Part shown: positions 1 to 7,641 of the stretch, one piece after another
Layout: each line of letters opens with the position of its first letter
Numbering within the stretch: position 1 is the stretch's first letter
Origin: an uncultured Oscillospiraceae bacterium
Lineage (GTDB): Bacteria > Bacillota > Clostridia > Oscillospirales > Ruminococcaceae
NCBI GenBank assembly: GCA_958448395.1
Contig: CAUDDP010000010.1
Coordinates: forward strand, 1 to 45,215
Reading direction: 5' to 3'
Length of the DNA: 45,215 nt
Translations under genes and position numbers: made by a program
Notes under the pieces: model-generated
What the model was told of the DNA's origin: nothing
The model's input: only the letters and a program-made list of their open reading frames with translations
Database searches by the model: none

Positions 1-16
1 CAGTGTAAATTCCACA

Positions 17-41
17 AGTAAATTCCATTGTGGAATTTACT
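17..41. repeat. Perfect inverted repeat upstream of the hydrogenase
   Basis: The arms AGTAAATTCCA (17-27) and TGGAATTTACT (31-41) are perfect complements around a 3-nt loop. A further copy of the left half, GTAAATTCCAC, lies at 5-15. It could be the tail of a terminator of a gene outside the window, although no clear T-run follows, or an operator 50 nt upstream of the hydrogenase -35 box. The sequence does not decide between these. Confidence 0.4.
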
Positions 42-90
42 TTGGGAATTCACTCAAAAATGGATTTGCGTTTTGGGTATGATTCTTTTC

Positions 91-119
91 TTGACAAATG
101 CAGTAAAAACAGGTATACT
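91..119 (+). promoter_or_regulatory. Sigma-A promoter of the hydrogenase gene
   Basis: TTGACA (91-96) and TATACT (114-119) are separated by 17 nt. This leaves a leader of about 80 nt before the ATG at 208, which is preceded by a GAGGAG ribosome binding site. Confidence 0.8.
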
Positions 120-207
120 GTATTTATACCGTCTCTGTGCATTTTGGCAGAATATCGTAGAGATGGAATGAACGGATAAAAGTGTTGAAAACAAGAGGAG
201 TTAAAAC

Positions 208-1680
208 ATGGCTACAAATGATGCGACGATTGTTAAGATAAAACATGAAATTTTGGAGGAAGTTGCAAAGCTGGTTTTTGCTGGAAAATTCGAGGAGGAA
301 AAGGAAGAATTGCCGTTGCGGCTGATGCCGGGACCAACAGCAAAATATCGCTGCTGTGTCTATAAGGAACGGGAAATTGTGCGGCAGCGTGTTCGGCTGG
401 CAGAGGGTAAAAATGTAGAGGGTGCTCCTAACAATCTGGTTGTACAGGTGGTGCGGGCTGCCTGTGAGGAATGTCCAATTTCTCGGTATGTGGTAACGGA
501 TAACTGTCAAAAGTGTATGGGAAAGGCTTGTCAGCAGTCCTGCCGATTCGGTGCCATTGATATTGGACGCTCCAGAGCCCATATTAACCCGTCTCTTTGC
601 AAAGAATGTGGAAAATGTGCAAAGGCCTGTCCGTATAATGCGATTGCTGACTTGATTCGTCCCTGTAAGCGGAGTTGTCCAGTGAATGCAATGACTATGG
701 ATGAATACGGTGTTTGTCAGATTGATGAAAGTAAATGCATTGAATGTGGACAATGTATCCATAGTTGCCCATTTGGTGCAATCAGTTCGAAAGCATTTTT
801 AGTGGATGTGGTAAAGGATCTGGTTGCAGGGAAACGAGTAGTCGCCATGATTGCCCCAAGTGCAGAAGGACAGTTCGGTGAGGGGATTACGGTTGCCAGC
901 TGGAGAAAAGCGTTACAGCAGGTTGGCTTTGCGGATTTGGTAGAGGTTGCATTGGGGGCAGATATGACTGCCAATGCAGAAGCAGCTGAATGGGCAGAAG
1001 CATATCAGGAAGGAAAGAAGAAAACAACTTCTTGCTGTCCTGCTTTTGTGAATATGATTGAAAAGCATTATCCGATGCTGAAAGAAAACGCTTCTACAAC
1101 GGTTTCTCCGATGTGTGCGGTATCTCGAAAATTGAAAGCAGAGCATCCAGGAACGATTACCGTCTTTATTGGACCCTGTGTTGCAAAGAAAAGTGAAGTA
1201 TTGGAACAGCGTTTAGAAGGCAATGCAGATTATGTGCTGACATTTGGTGAGATTCGTGCAATTATTCGTGCAAAGGGCGTAACATTGAAACCAGAACCGA
1301 ATGAACAGCAGGATGGCAGTGTCTTTGGTAAGCGGTTCGGTGACAGCGGCGGAGTAACCGCAGCAGTTCTGGAAGGCATGAAAGAACAGGGATTTACAGA
1401 AGAAATCAAGGTACATAAGTGTAATGGTGCAGAGGAGTGCAAGAAGGCATTGTTACTTATGAAATTGGGCAGACTGCCAGCAGATTTCGTAGAAGGTATG
1501 GCATGTGTTGGTGGCTGTGTAGGTGGTCCAAGCCGGCATATTGAACCAGAGGCAACAAAGAAAAACCGGGATAAGTTGATTGGACAAGCAGATGATCGGA
1601 ATATTGCAGAAAACTTGAATCGGTTTGCCAATATTGAAAATATCAATATGCATCGCAGTCACGAAACACAGGAAACATAA
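208..1680 (+). CDS. Monomeric [FeFe] hydrogenase, group B-like
   Basis: This is a 490-residue iron-only hydrogenase that would couple ferredoxin oxidation to proton reduction (or the reverse) in the cytoplasm of a fermenting anaerobe. Ferredoxin-type clusters are visible at Cys131/134/137/141 and Cys177/180/183/187, preceded by another Cys-rich stretch around residues 86-112. The H-cluster motifs follow: TSCCPAF (274-280), PMC (301-303), IGPC (321-324) with AKKSE, and MACVGGCVGG (431-440). Having TSCCPAF rather than the TSCSPGW of classical group A enzymes is why I place it with the group B type; that assignment rests on known family motifs and was not tested by a tree. No NADH or flavin partner subunit is adjacent, and the maturases HydE, HydF and HydG are not in the window. 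It is a single-gene unit with its own promoter and terminator. Confidence 0.9.
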   Translation: MATNDATIVKIKHEILEEVAKLVFAGKFEEEKEELPLRLMPGPTAKYRCCVYKEREIVRQRVRLAEGKNVEGAPNNLVVQVVRAACEECPISRYVVTDNCQKCMGKACQQSCRFGAIDIGRSRAHINPSLCKECGKCAKACPYNAIADLIRPCKRSCPVNAMTMDEYGVCQIDESKCIECGQCIHSCPFGAISSKAFLVDVVKDLVAGKRVVAMIAPSAEGQFGEGITVASWRKALQQVGFADLVEVALGADMTANAEAAEWAEAYQEGKKKTTSCCPAFVNMIEKHYPMLKENASTTVSPMCAVSRKLKAEHPGTITVFIGPCVAKKSEVLEQRLEGNADYVLTFGEIRAIIRAKGVTLKPEPNEQQDGSVFGKRFGDSGGVTAAVLEGMKEQGFTEEIKVHKCNGAEECKKALLLMKLGRLPADFVEGMACVGGCVGGPSRHIEPEATKKNRDKLIGQADDRNIAENLNRFANIENINMHRSHETQET

Positions 1681-1713
1681 AACAATTCACAGCCAATATA
1701 AAAAATAAGAATG

Positions 1714-1757
1714 AAAGAACTGTCGGCAAAACCAAAACAGCCGGCAGTTCTTTTTTG
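1714..1757 (+). terminator. Intrinsic terminator after the hydrogenase
   Basis: A stem of about 13 bp starting AAAGAACTGTCGGC (1714-1727) pairs with 1740-1752 and runs into six T residues. Confidence 0.85.
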
Positions 1758-1943
1758 TGCAAATGACACAAAGCAATCACATGATATGCACACAAGAATA
1801 GGAACTTCAACTTTAAAAATAAAATTCTAATACACGGAAACAGAAAAAAAGAAAGTAAATGCGAAAAAATATAAATCGAAAATGTGTATTCACGTTATTA
1901 AGCATGTTTCACACTTAATTAAACAAAAAACGGGTAAAAACTA

Positions 1944-1972
1944 TTGACAAGTCACAAAAGATGTGGTATGAT
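1944..1972 (+). promoter_or_regulatory. Promoter of the large untranslated RNA
   Basis: TTGACA (1944-1949), a 17-nt spacer and TATGAT (1967-1972). The predicted start site is near 1979-1980. No ribosome binding site with a usable ORF follows. Confidence 0.8.
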
Positions 1973-2478
1973 ATAATCAAGGAAAGGGAAAGAGAACAAA
2001 GACCAAGAGAGATGCTTCAAAAGGAGATTTCAGATGGTATTCGTTCTAATGTCAGCTTTCGGAATGCATTTTAAGGGTTAAGACATTGAGTCTTTTAAAA
2101 TGCAGATATTTTTCCAGTGAGGAGGATGAGATCCCATGGCAAGTGAAGAACCACAGTACATATGCTGTCAGGATCGCATCCTGATCCAGTCGTTGTAAGA
2201 AAAGGGTAGTTTGGATCAGAAAAACTGGTCGCATACCAAGGAAATGAAAAAATCGGACAGGCTGGAAGATGGATTTGCGGTTTGACGAATGTGGCTGTAC
2301 CAACAGAAAATTCGGATTGGCAGCATAGGTGAAATACCTAATACAAGATGATGACGATCTTGTATCTTCGGCGAAAGCCTTGAGATAGATGCCGGAACGA
2401 AATTTTGCAGAGCAAAGGGATGATTCTTATGACAAGAAGAACCTGGTTATGCCGACAGCTTATGAAATAATTGAAAAA

Positions 2479-2703
2479 GGTGAGTCCAATGGAAGTGCAA
2501 ACTTTTTAAATTATATCTGAAACAAAAAGGAATGAGTCCCATGGAAGGTTACCATATTACTGAAAAATGAAATTTATGTAAGGGTGGTTCCCATGTATTG
2601 ATCATTTAATCTCTTAAAAACGATATTATTTCAAAAGGGTGAGTCCAATGGCAAAAAAGAGATTATTTAGCTGAAAATAAGATGTTGGGAGTGAGTCCAA
2701 TCG
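2479..2703 (+). repeat. Five-fold repeated hairpin motif inside the large RNA
   Basis: Related motifs start at 2479 (GGTGAGTCCAATGG), 2529 (GGAATGAGTCCCATGG), 2582 (GGGTGGTTCCCATG), 2637 (GGGTGAGTCCAATGG) and 2687 (GGGAGTGAGTCCAATCG), spaced 50, 53, 55 and 50 nt. Each can form a GG(G/A)...(U)CC mini-hairpin whose loop usually contains UGAG, followed by AUGG. The linkers often carry CTGAAA. A similar motif occurs at 2124-2139 (GGATGAGATCCCATGG) and a weaker one near 2417. The copies vary outside the motif, so they look kept by function and not recently duplicated. Confidence 0.7.
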
Positions 2704-2766
2704 AAACTTCAGCGAAAGAATGAAAGTTCTTTCCAATCCTTTATCTGAAAAAATAGAATAAAATAT

Positions 2767-2805
2767 GCACCCAGAGTGGAGGTCTCCCAATCTGGGTGCT
2801 TTTTA
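2767..2805 (+). terminator. Terminator of the large RNA
   Basis: GCACCCAGA (2767-2775) pairs with TCTGGGTGC (2791-2799) over 9 bp, with more pairing possible in the loop, followed by five T residues. It also lies just beyond the stop of the convergent radical SAM gene. Confidence 0.9.
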
Positions 2806-2808
2806 TTG

Positions 2809-3720
2809 TTATGAACAACGCATACCTTGATAAAGGTGATGCGTTTTTTGATAGGATGCAATGGCATTTAATACACCACGTTTGTTACGACTCCAAAGTG
2901 GTGCAATCAGTGTACGGGTATCTCCATCACCAGTAAGACGTTCGATTACGGTTTCCGGTGGAAAATAGGTCAGTTGTTCTGCAATCAGTGCAACATATTC
3001 CGCTTGTGTGAGTGGCTGTACCTGTCTATTTTGATACCATGTTTCCAAGGCCGTTCCACGGATGATATGTAGGAGCTGTAATTTGACCGCATCTGGATGT
3101 AGTTTTCCAAGTTGGATTGCATTGTCCAACATCTGTTCCGTGGTCTCCTGTGGAAGCCCGTTGATGAGATGGACACAAATCCGGATTCTGCGTTTCCGCA
3201 GGGCAGAGAAGGCATTTAGAAAAACGTCGTTGTCATAACAACGGTTGATGAGCATTGCCGTTTTAGGCTGGAAGGTCTGCAACCCCAGCTCTACCGTGAG
3301 AACGGTACGTTGAGAGAGTTCCTCCAGATAGTCCAGTACAGGTTCTGGCAGACAATCCGGACGAGTACCAATCGAAAGCCCTATAACATCTGGCTGTTGC
3401 AGAGCGGTTTCATAACATTGCTGTAAATAGGGAAGAGGAGCATAGGTGTTGGTATGTGCCTGAAAATAGGCTATGAGTTTTGCCTGTGGAAATTTTTTAT
3501 GAATGCGTTCCCGTTCTGCCTGAATCTGTTCGACAAGGCTTCCAGTATGTGTAAAATAACCACTTCCCCCGTCGCAGAAAATACAGCCTCCCGTTCCTTT
3601 TGTACCGTCCAGATTGGGACAGGAAAAACCGCCGTCTACTACAGCTTTCATCACACGACATTGAAACATGGTCTTATCATAGTCAAACCTTGCATAGTAT
3701 CGTCTTCCACCCTCCCACAT
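2809..3720 (-). CDS. Radical SAM protein, YhcC/TIGR01212 family
   Basis: This 303-residue protein belongs to the radical SAM superfamily. The cluster motif is spread out in this family: Cys34 in SCPNLDG, then CIFCD about nine residues further on, giving the three cysteines that bind the SAM-reducing 4Fe-4S cluster. Other typical blocks are AYFQAHTNTYA, IGTRPDCLP, VELGLQTF and VHLINGLPQET, which form the family's TIM-barrel core. The length matches the YhcC family, whose substrate is not established. The ATG at 3720 follows a GGAGG site placed at the end of the upstream SUKH gene, three bases after its stop, so the two genes are probably co-transcribed and translationally linked. Confidence 0.88.
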   Translation of the reverse strand: MWEGGRRYYARFDYDKTMFQCRVMKAVVDGGFSCPNLDGTKGTGGCIFCDGGSGYFTHTGSLVEQIQAERERIHKKFPQAKLIAYFQAHTNTYAPLPYLQQCYETALQQPDVIGLSIGTRPDCLPEPVLDYLEELSQRTVLTVELGLQTFQPKTAMLINRCYDNDVFLNAFSALRKRRIRICVHLINGLPQETTEQMLDNAIQLGKLHPDAVKLQLLHIIRGTALETWYQNRQVQPLTQAEYVALIAEQLTYFPPETVIERLTGDGDTRTLIAPLWSRNKRGVLNAIASYQKTHHLYQGMRCS

Positions 3721-3723
3721 CTG

Positions 3724-4119
3724 TTAAAATACCTCCATATACGCATCATATTCTTGGAAAAATGTAACTAAGGTACTTCCAAAGAAAAGCATATCTTCTG
3801 CATCCATTGAACAGGCATCGATGGAAAAATAATGACCGCTTCGGTCAAATCCGTACAAATCGCCGCCCAGATTGGTGCCGAAAATACAGCAATCGGGGAA
3901 ATAGGTGCTGATTTCATAATCAATATTGATTTGGAGCAATTCTTCTAATGAATACAGGTGTACATACAGATTCTTTCCAACACAGCCTTCCCCACCGTTG
4001 TGACTGTGCATAAATGTTAGGTAGTCTTCCAGCAGTGGAATCCCGTTTACTTCTGTGATTTGAAAATCTGTTGGGGGAAGAAATTGAAATTCCTGAAATA
4101 GTGTTTTGTATTCCTGCAT
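3724..4119 (-). CDS. SMI1/KNR4 (SUKH) family protein
   Basis: The 131-residue protein has the SUKH fold signature: LLEDYLTFMHSHNGGEG near residues 29-45, a YSLEELLQIN stretch, and FGTNLGGDLYGFD near residues 80-92 followed by a conserved acidic end. Many bacterial SUKH proteins are immunity proteins against contact-dependent or polymorphic toxins. Others are stand-alone proteins of unknown role. No toxin gene is next to it; its only partner is the radical SAM gene downstream. It is preceded by an AGAGG ribosome site and a good promoter at 4194-4222. An orphan immunity role is inference. Confidence 0.8.
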   Translation of the reverse strand: MQEYKTLFQEFQFLPPTDFQITEVNGIPLLEDYLTFMHSHNGGEGCVGKNLYVHLYSLEELLQINIDYEISTYFPDCCIFGTNLGGDLYGFDRSGHYFSIDACSMDAEDMLFFGSTLVTFFQEYDAYMEVF

Positions 4120-4193
4120 ATTATGTACCTCTTATTTTTGATTGGTATCGAAGAAACATGAAATAGGTAGAATCTTTTCATTTTCTACCCTTC

Positions 4194-4222
4194 ATTATAT
4201 TCGTTTTTTTCTATAAAGTCAA
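4194..4222 (-). promoter_or_regulatory. Promoter of the SUKH-radical SAM pair
   Basis: Read on the minus strand: TTGACT (4222-4217), a 17-nt spacer and TATAAT (4199-4194). Confidence 0.8.
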
Positions 4223-4296
4223 GTCCCTAATAAAATATGCAGCAAAACGGTGGAAACCATTCTACTGCATAGGAAAAGGGGGTATTTTATGAGAAC

Positions 4297-4390
4297 TGCC
4301 GCAAATCGGCAAGGTATTTTTGGTCCGTTTCTGCACACGGAAACGGTAAGGTGACGGAATGTTCCGTAAGTCAAAGGGAATTGCGATTCC
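4297..4390. ncRNA. Cluster of four hairpins, possible structured RNA
   Basis: In the 600-nt gap between 4119 and 4730, four short hairpins follow each other: TGCCG/CGGCA (4297-4301/4307-4311), CCGTTTC/GAAACGG (4325-4331/4340-4346), CGGA/TCCG in 4354-4367, and GGAAT/ATTCC (4377-4381/4386-4390). A weak terminator-like stem with a T-run lies at 4490-4507. I see no convincing promoter and no family I recognise. It is not clearly a leader of the next gene, because that gene has its own promoter at 4616. Confidence 0.3.
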
Positions 4391-4615
4391 TCTGTCTATC
4401 TATCATAATACTGAATATCTGTGAAAATTATGTGTGTTATCATGGGTGAATTTCGGAAAATCCGATGAAATTCCTCTTGTTTTATGGGGAAAGCGACAGC
4501 TTTTTTTATATGGTAGTTTATAGAAAAACGGCTGTCACTGTATGAAAGAATGGTGAAAAACAGTTGTGGCGATTGTGATAAATGACGGGAATTTCTGTAA
4601 AATGCCCCTCTGATA

Positions 4616-4644
4616 TTGACAAGATACACAAAATTCAGTATAAT
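4616..4644 (+). promoter_or_regulatory. Promoter of the secreted lysozyme-like gene
   Basis: TTGACA (4616-4621), a 17-nt spacer and TATAAT (4639-4644), 86 nt before the start codon. Confidence 0.85.
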
Positions 4645-4729
4645 ATGGTTGGGATGAGCGGGGATTGCCTGTCTGTTTATGTGACAGGAGAAAGAAACAA
4701 ACAATACCCAATCGAAAAGAGAGGTTTTC

Positions 4730-6904
4730 ATGAAACAACAAAAAAAATGGATTGCTGCTGCATTGAGTCTGTTGTTGAGTTGTACAGCAGTACCACTTTC
4801 TGCTTTTGCAATTGAACCGGAGAGCAATGAAGAGATTATATACGAATTTCTAACAGAAACATTGCAGTTGAATCCGGCTGCTGCCAGTGGCATTCTGGCA
4901 AATATTTATCAGGAAAGCAGGTTTGAACCAACTGCATCTTGTATTGATATCAATCAAAAAATCAGTTATGGGATTTGCCAGTGGAATGGTTCCCGTTATG
5001 AGGCATTACAAGCATTTTGCAGCGAAAACGGCTATGCATATGATTCTTTAAGCGGGCAGCTTGCCTATCTGGAATATGATTTATTGACGACTTATTCTCC
5101 CTATTACTATGATACATTGATGACTGACTTTGAGAATTCTGCACAGGGTGCCTACGATGCTGCTTACTCATGGGCGGCCGTCTATGAGGTTTGCAGTACA
5201 ATTTATCGGACAGGCAGAGCAGAATTGGCACGGGATGTGTTTTATCCCTACTATGAAACCTATGTTACCGTTGCACCAACACCATGTGATATGGGAACAG
5301 ATTTTTATGCTGCAATCCAGTACGGCAGCGAGGGAGAAACACTTTCTGTAAACAGCAGCAAGCAGATACTGCTACAAAAGAGCGAACAAAAGGAGAATTG
5401 GCATTTTGTTCGGCAAGAAGATGGCAGCTATTTTATTTTGCAATCAGAGGGACATTATTATTTGAATGGACAAATTGGTACATTGACGTTGACCGAGCAA
5501 GCAAGCCGCTGGTTTCTCTATGAAACAGAAACTGGTTTTCTCTTGCAGGATGCAGAAAGCGGTTTGATTTTGCAGGAATCCCTGAATTTGCAGGACATTG
5601 CTTTGCAATTATCCACAGTCTTTTCCATTCAAATCTTGCAGCAACCATCAACAGTACCATTAACGGTGCAGGCTGGTACTTTTCCAATGCCAACCACATT
5701 GCAATGGACGGCATCCGCAGAGACTGCTGGATATACGCTTTCTATTTGGAGCGGTACAGATACCAGTCAGACGCCGCTGTACATAGAAAATGCGTTGCAG
5801 GGAACTTCTTATCGCACCACCCTTTCTGCTGGTACCTATACCGCTGTTTTACAGCAGGTCAATGCAGCTGGTACGACAAAGGGAACCCCTGTAACATTTA
5901 CTGTGACAGAGCAGGAGAAATGGGAGGCAGAGGATGGTGCATTATTGCGGTTTGCACAGCCAGAGAGCCGTCAGTTTTTGACGCCACAGGCAGATGGCAG
6001 TGTGCAGATGGTGGAAAAGAATGATACTGCACAACAAATCTGGAAGCTGCAAAAGACGGATAATGGCTATTATCTATTGGATAGTCAAACTGGATTGGCA
6101 CTTTCCGCAGCGGAAAATGGTACGCTTTCTCTACAGGAACAGACTGCGGAGCAACAGACATGTCAAATTTGGACATTGTACCAAAAGGACGGCAATGTCA
6201 TGCTTTATCAGAACGGAAAAATGATTACCCGTTCAGAAAGGCAAACAGAATTGATTTTGCAGTCGGTACAGGAGAAAGAGACACAATGGTTTATCCCCCT
6301 GCTTTACAACATGAAAGAGCCAGTATTAACGGTTTCTTCCAATGGGAGTTTGATGCCAGTTTTGCTGCAATGGGATGCAGTAGATGGTGCAGCGAGCTAT
6401 CAGGTAACAGTACAAACCGAGGATGAAGAAATGGTGATGCAGCGGAAAACGGAAGGCACAGGTCAGCAAATAACATTGGAACAGGGGAATTATATTGCCT
6501 GTGTACAGGCGGAAAATGCAGCTGCACAGGCTGTTAGTACAAAAGTTCCGTTTACTGTCAAGAATGTGCCATTAGAACCGGCTGTTCAAGTCAATAATGG
6601 TTTGACAGAAGGCAGCATACAAGTACAGTGGAATGACAGCATGTATGCAGATGTGTATGATGTTCGAATCCTTGAAGCGGAGACAGGAAAATGTGTGCAG
6701 TCTGTCTTTGGTTTGACGGGACTGCGGTATATATTTACACTGCCGGATGGGGACTATATTGCAAAGGTAACAGCAAGAAACACATCGGCAATCAATTGTG
6801 CGGCAACTGGAACATCGGCGAATTTCTCCATTGTGACAATTCCACAGCAAAAACTGACAGAATTGATTCAGCAGAATAAGCAGTATTTGCATGAATTAGA
6901 ATGA
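4730..6904 (+). CDS. Secreted phage-tail-lysozyme-like protein with ricin-like and Fn3-like modules
   Basis: The 724-residue protein starts with a signal peptide (KKWIAAALSLLLS...AFA, cut near residue 27). Residues about 32-130 resemble the phage tail lysozyme domain: AAASGILANIYQESRFEP carries the likely catalytic Glu and SYGICQWNGSR is the typical second block. Residues about 190-305 and 400-530 look like beta-trefoil (ricin-like) repeats, with recurring W-x-hydrophobic and DGSYFILQ-type units. Three fibronectin-III-like segments (about 310-395, 535-620, 625-710) alternate with them. It probably cuts peptidoglycan outside the cell and binds glycans. There is no dockerin, LPXTG or other anchor, so it is likely released. 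The modular assignment is from pattern only; the enzyme domain is the surest part. Confidence 0.75.
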   Translation: MKQQKKWIAAALSLLLSCTAVPLSAFAIEPESNEEIIYEFLTETLQLNPAAASGILANIYQESRFEPTASCIDINQKISYGICQWNGSRYEALQAFCSENGYAYDSLSGQLAYLEYDLLTTYSPYYYDTLMTDFENSAQGAYDAAYSWAAVYEVCSTIYRTGRAELARDVFYPYYETYVTVAPTPCDMGTDFYAAIQYGSEGETLSVNSSKQILLQKSEQKENWHFVRQEDGSYFILQSEGHYYLNGQIGTLTLTEQASRWFLYETETGFLLQDAESGLILQESLNLQDIALQLSTVFSIQILQQPSTVPLTVQAGTFPMPTTLQWTASAETAGYTLSIWSGTDTSQTPLYIENALQGTSYRTTLSAGTYTAVLQQVNAAGTTKGTPVTFTVTEQEKWEAEDGALLRFAQPESRQFLTPQADGSVQMVEKNDTAQQIWKLQKTDNGYYLLDSQTGLALSAAENGTLSLQEQTAEQQTCQIWTLYQKDGNVMLYQNGKMITRSERQTELILQSVQEKETQWFIPLLYNMKEPVLTVSSNGSLMPVLLQWDAVDGAASYQVTVQTEDEEMVMQRKTEGTGQQITLEQGNYIACVQAENAAAQAVSTKVPFTVKNVPLEPAVQVNNGLTEGSIQVQWNDSMYADVYDVRILEAETGKCVQSVFGLTGLRYIFTLPDGDYIAKVTARNTSAINCAATGTSANFSIVTIPQQKLTELIQQNKQYLHELE

Positions 6905-6922
6905 TCCCATTGAGAAGAGTGC

Positions 6923-6968
6923 ACAAAAGCAGCTGTCGTTTTAATAGAAAACGGATAGCTGCTTTTGT
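6923..6968 (+). terminator. Terminator after the lysozyme-like gene
   Basis: ACAAAAGCAGCT (6923-6934) pairs with AGCTGCTTTTGT (6957-6968), with an inner CGTTTT/AAAACG stem. Confidence 0.8.
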
Positions 6969-7081
6969 ATTTATATAGATAGAAAGCTGTTTTGATAAAG
7001 AAATGCTGTAAATTCGTGAAAATCACATTACCGTAGTAAATTATATAGATGCAATAATTTAATTAGAAGGGGGATTATACC

Positions 7082-7534
7082 TTGTATCGAAGCATTATTT
7101 TTTTATTGAAGCCAAAATCAGAAGTTGCTTACCTGTTTGCGGAGGATACTTTGCGGCAGGGCTTGGAGAAAATGCACTATCATCATTATACTGCAATACC
7201 AGTTATTCGCAAGGATGGCACGTATTATGGTACGGTTACAGAAGGAGATTTCCTATGGGAATTGGTGCGGCGGGAGCAGAGTGACATGCCCCATCGTATT
7301 CCCATTCGAGAAACAGAAGCGTACCATATTCATGATATTGTGCGGAAGGGATGGAATCCGGCAGCTAAAATCTATGCAACGATGCAGGACTTACTGGTTC
7401 AGGTTATGGATCAGAATTTTGTACCGGTTGTCGATGACCGGAATGTGTTCAGCGGAATTATTACCCGGAAAGATGTGATACAGTATTTTGCGAAAGAGCA
7501 GTTTGTACAGAAGGAATCGAAGTCTCAAGTCTAA
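7082..7534 (+). CDS. CBS-domain protein
   Basis: This 150-residue protein consists of two CBS motifs in tandem: residues about 10-65 (YTAIPVIRKDGTYYGTVTEGDFLW) and about 90-145 (QNFVPVVDDRNVFSGIITRKDVIQYF). CBS pairs bind adenine nucleotides and act as energy sensors. With no other domain it may regulate a partner in trans or respond to c-di-AMP, which is inference. The start is the TTG at 7082, eight bases after an AGGGGG site; no ATG fits better. Its neighbours do not show a partner. Confidence 0.8.
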   Translation: MYRSIIFLLKPKSEVAYLFAEDTLRQGLEKMHYHHYTAIPVIRKDGTYYGTVTEGDFLWELVRREQSDMPHRIPIRETEAYHIHDIVRKGWNPAAKIYATMQDLLVQVMDQNFVPVVDDRNVFSGIITRKDVIQYFAKEQFVQKESKSQV

Positions 7535-7539
7535 ATGAA

Positions 7540-7583
7540 AGATTTTTTAACAATAGAAGCAGTCACATAAAAAATCTCTTTTC
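7540..7583 (+). terminator. Weak terminator after the CBS gene
   Basis: AGATTTTTT (7540-7548) pairs with AAAAAATCT (7569-7577), followed by CTTTT. It is AT-only apart from the base of the stem. Confidence 0.4.
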
Positions 7584-7641
7584 AGTGCTTTCATATGATG
7601 ATTGGAGAACTTGAGGGCTGCAATATAATCTTTTGTATCAA

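Larger units (their letters stand above)
1980..2805 (+). ncRNA. Large structured non-coding RNA, about 825 nt, class unknown
   Basis: A near-consensus promoter starts this unit and a strong terminator (2767-2805) ends it, with no ORF of credible length or codon use on either strand between them. It is rich in hairpins. One lies at 2066-2074/2095-2103 with an inner stem at 2080-2084/2090-2094. Another pairs 2181-2188 with 2212-2219. A probable four-way junction is closed by 2319-2322/2390-2393 and holds stems 2326-2330/2336-2340, 2341-2349/2357-2365 and a GGC-GAAA-GCC tetraloop hairpin at 2370-2379. The 3' third carries five related small hairpins (see the repeat entry). Size and ornate folding recall known large bacterial RNA classes such as ROOL, GOLLD, OLE or raiA, but I cannot assign it to any of them by eye. 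The tRNAs in this window are far away and no phage genes adjoin it. Confidence 0.75.

Noticed and set aside
2052..2303. An 83-codon minus-strand frame inside the large RNA
   Set aside because: It has no ribosome site and lies across the RNA hairpins; the plus-strand promoter and terminator explain the region better.
2479..2703. CRISPR array
   Set aside because: The spacing is CRISPR-like but the repeated motif is only about 14 nt, imperfect, and forms mini-hairpins in a transcript. There are no cas genes.
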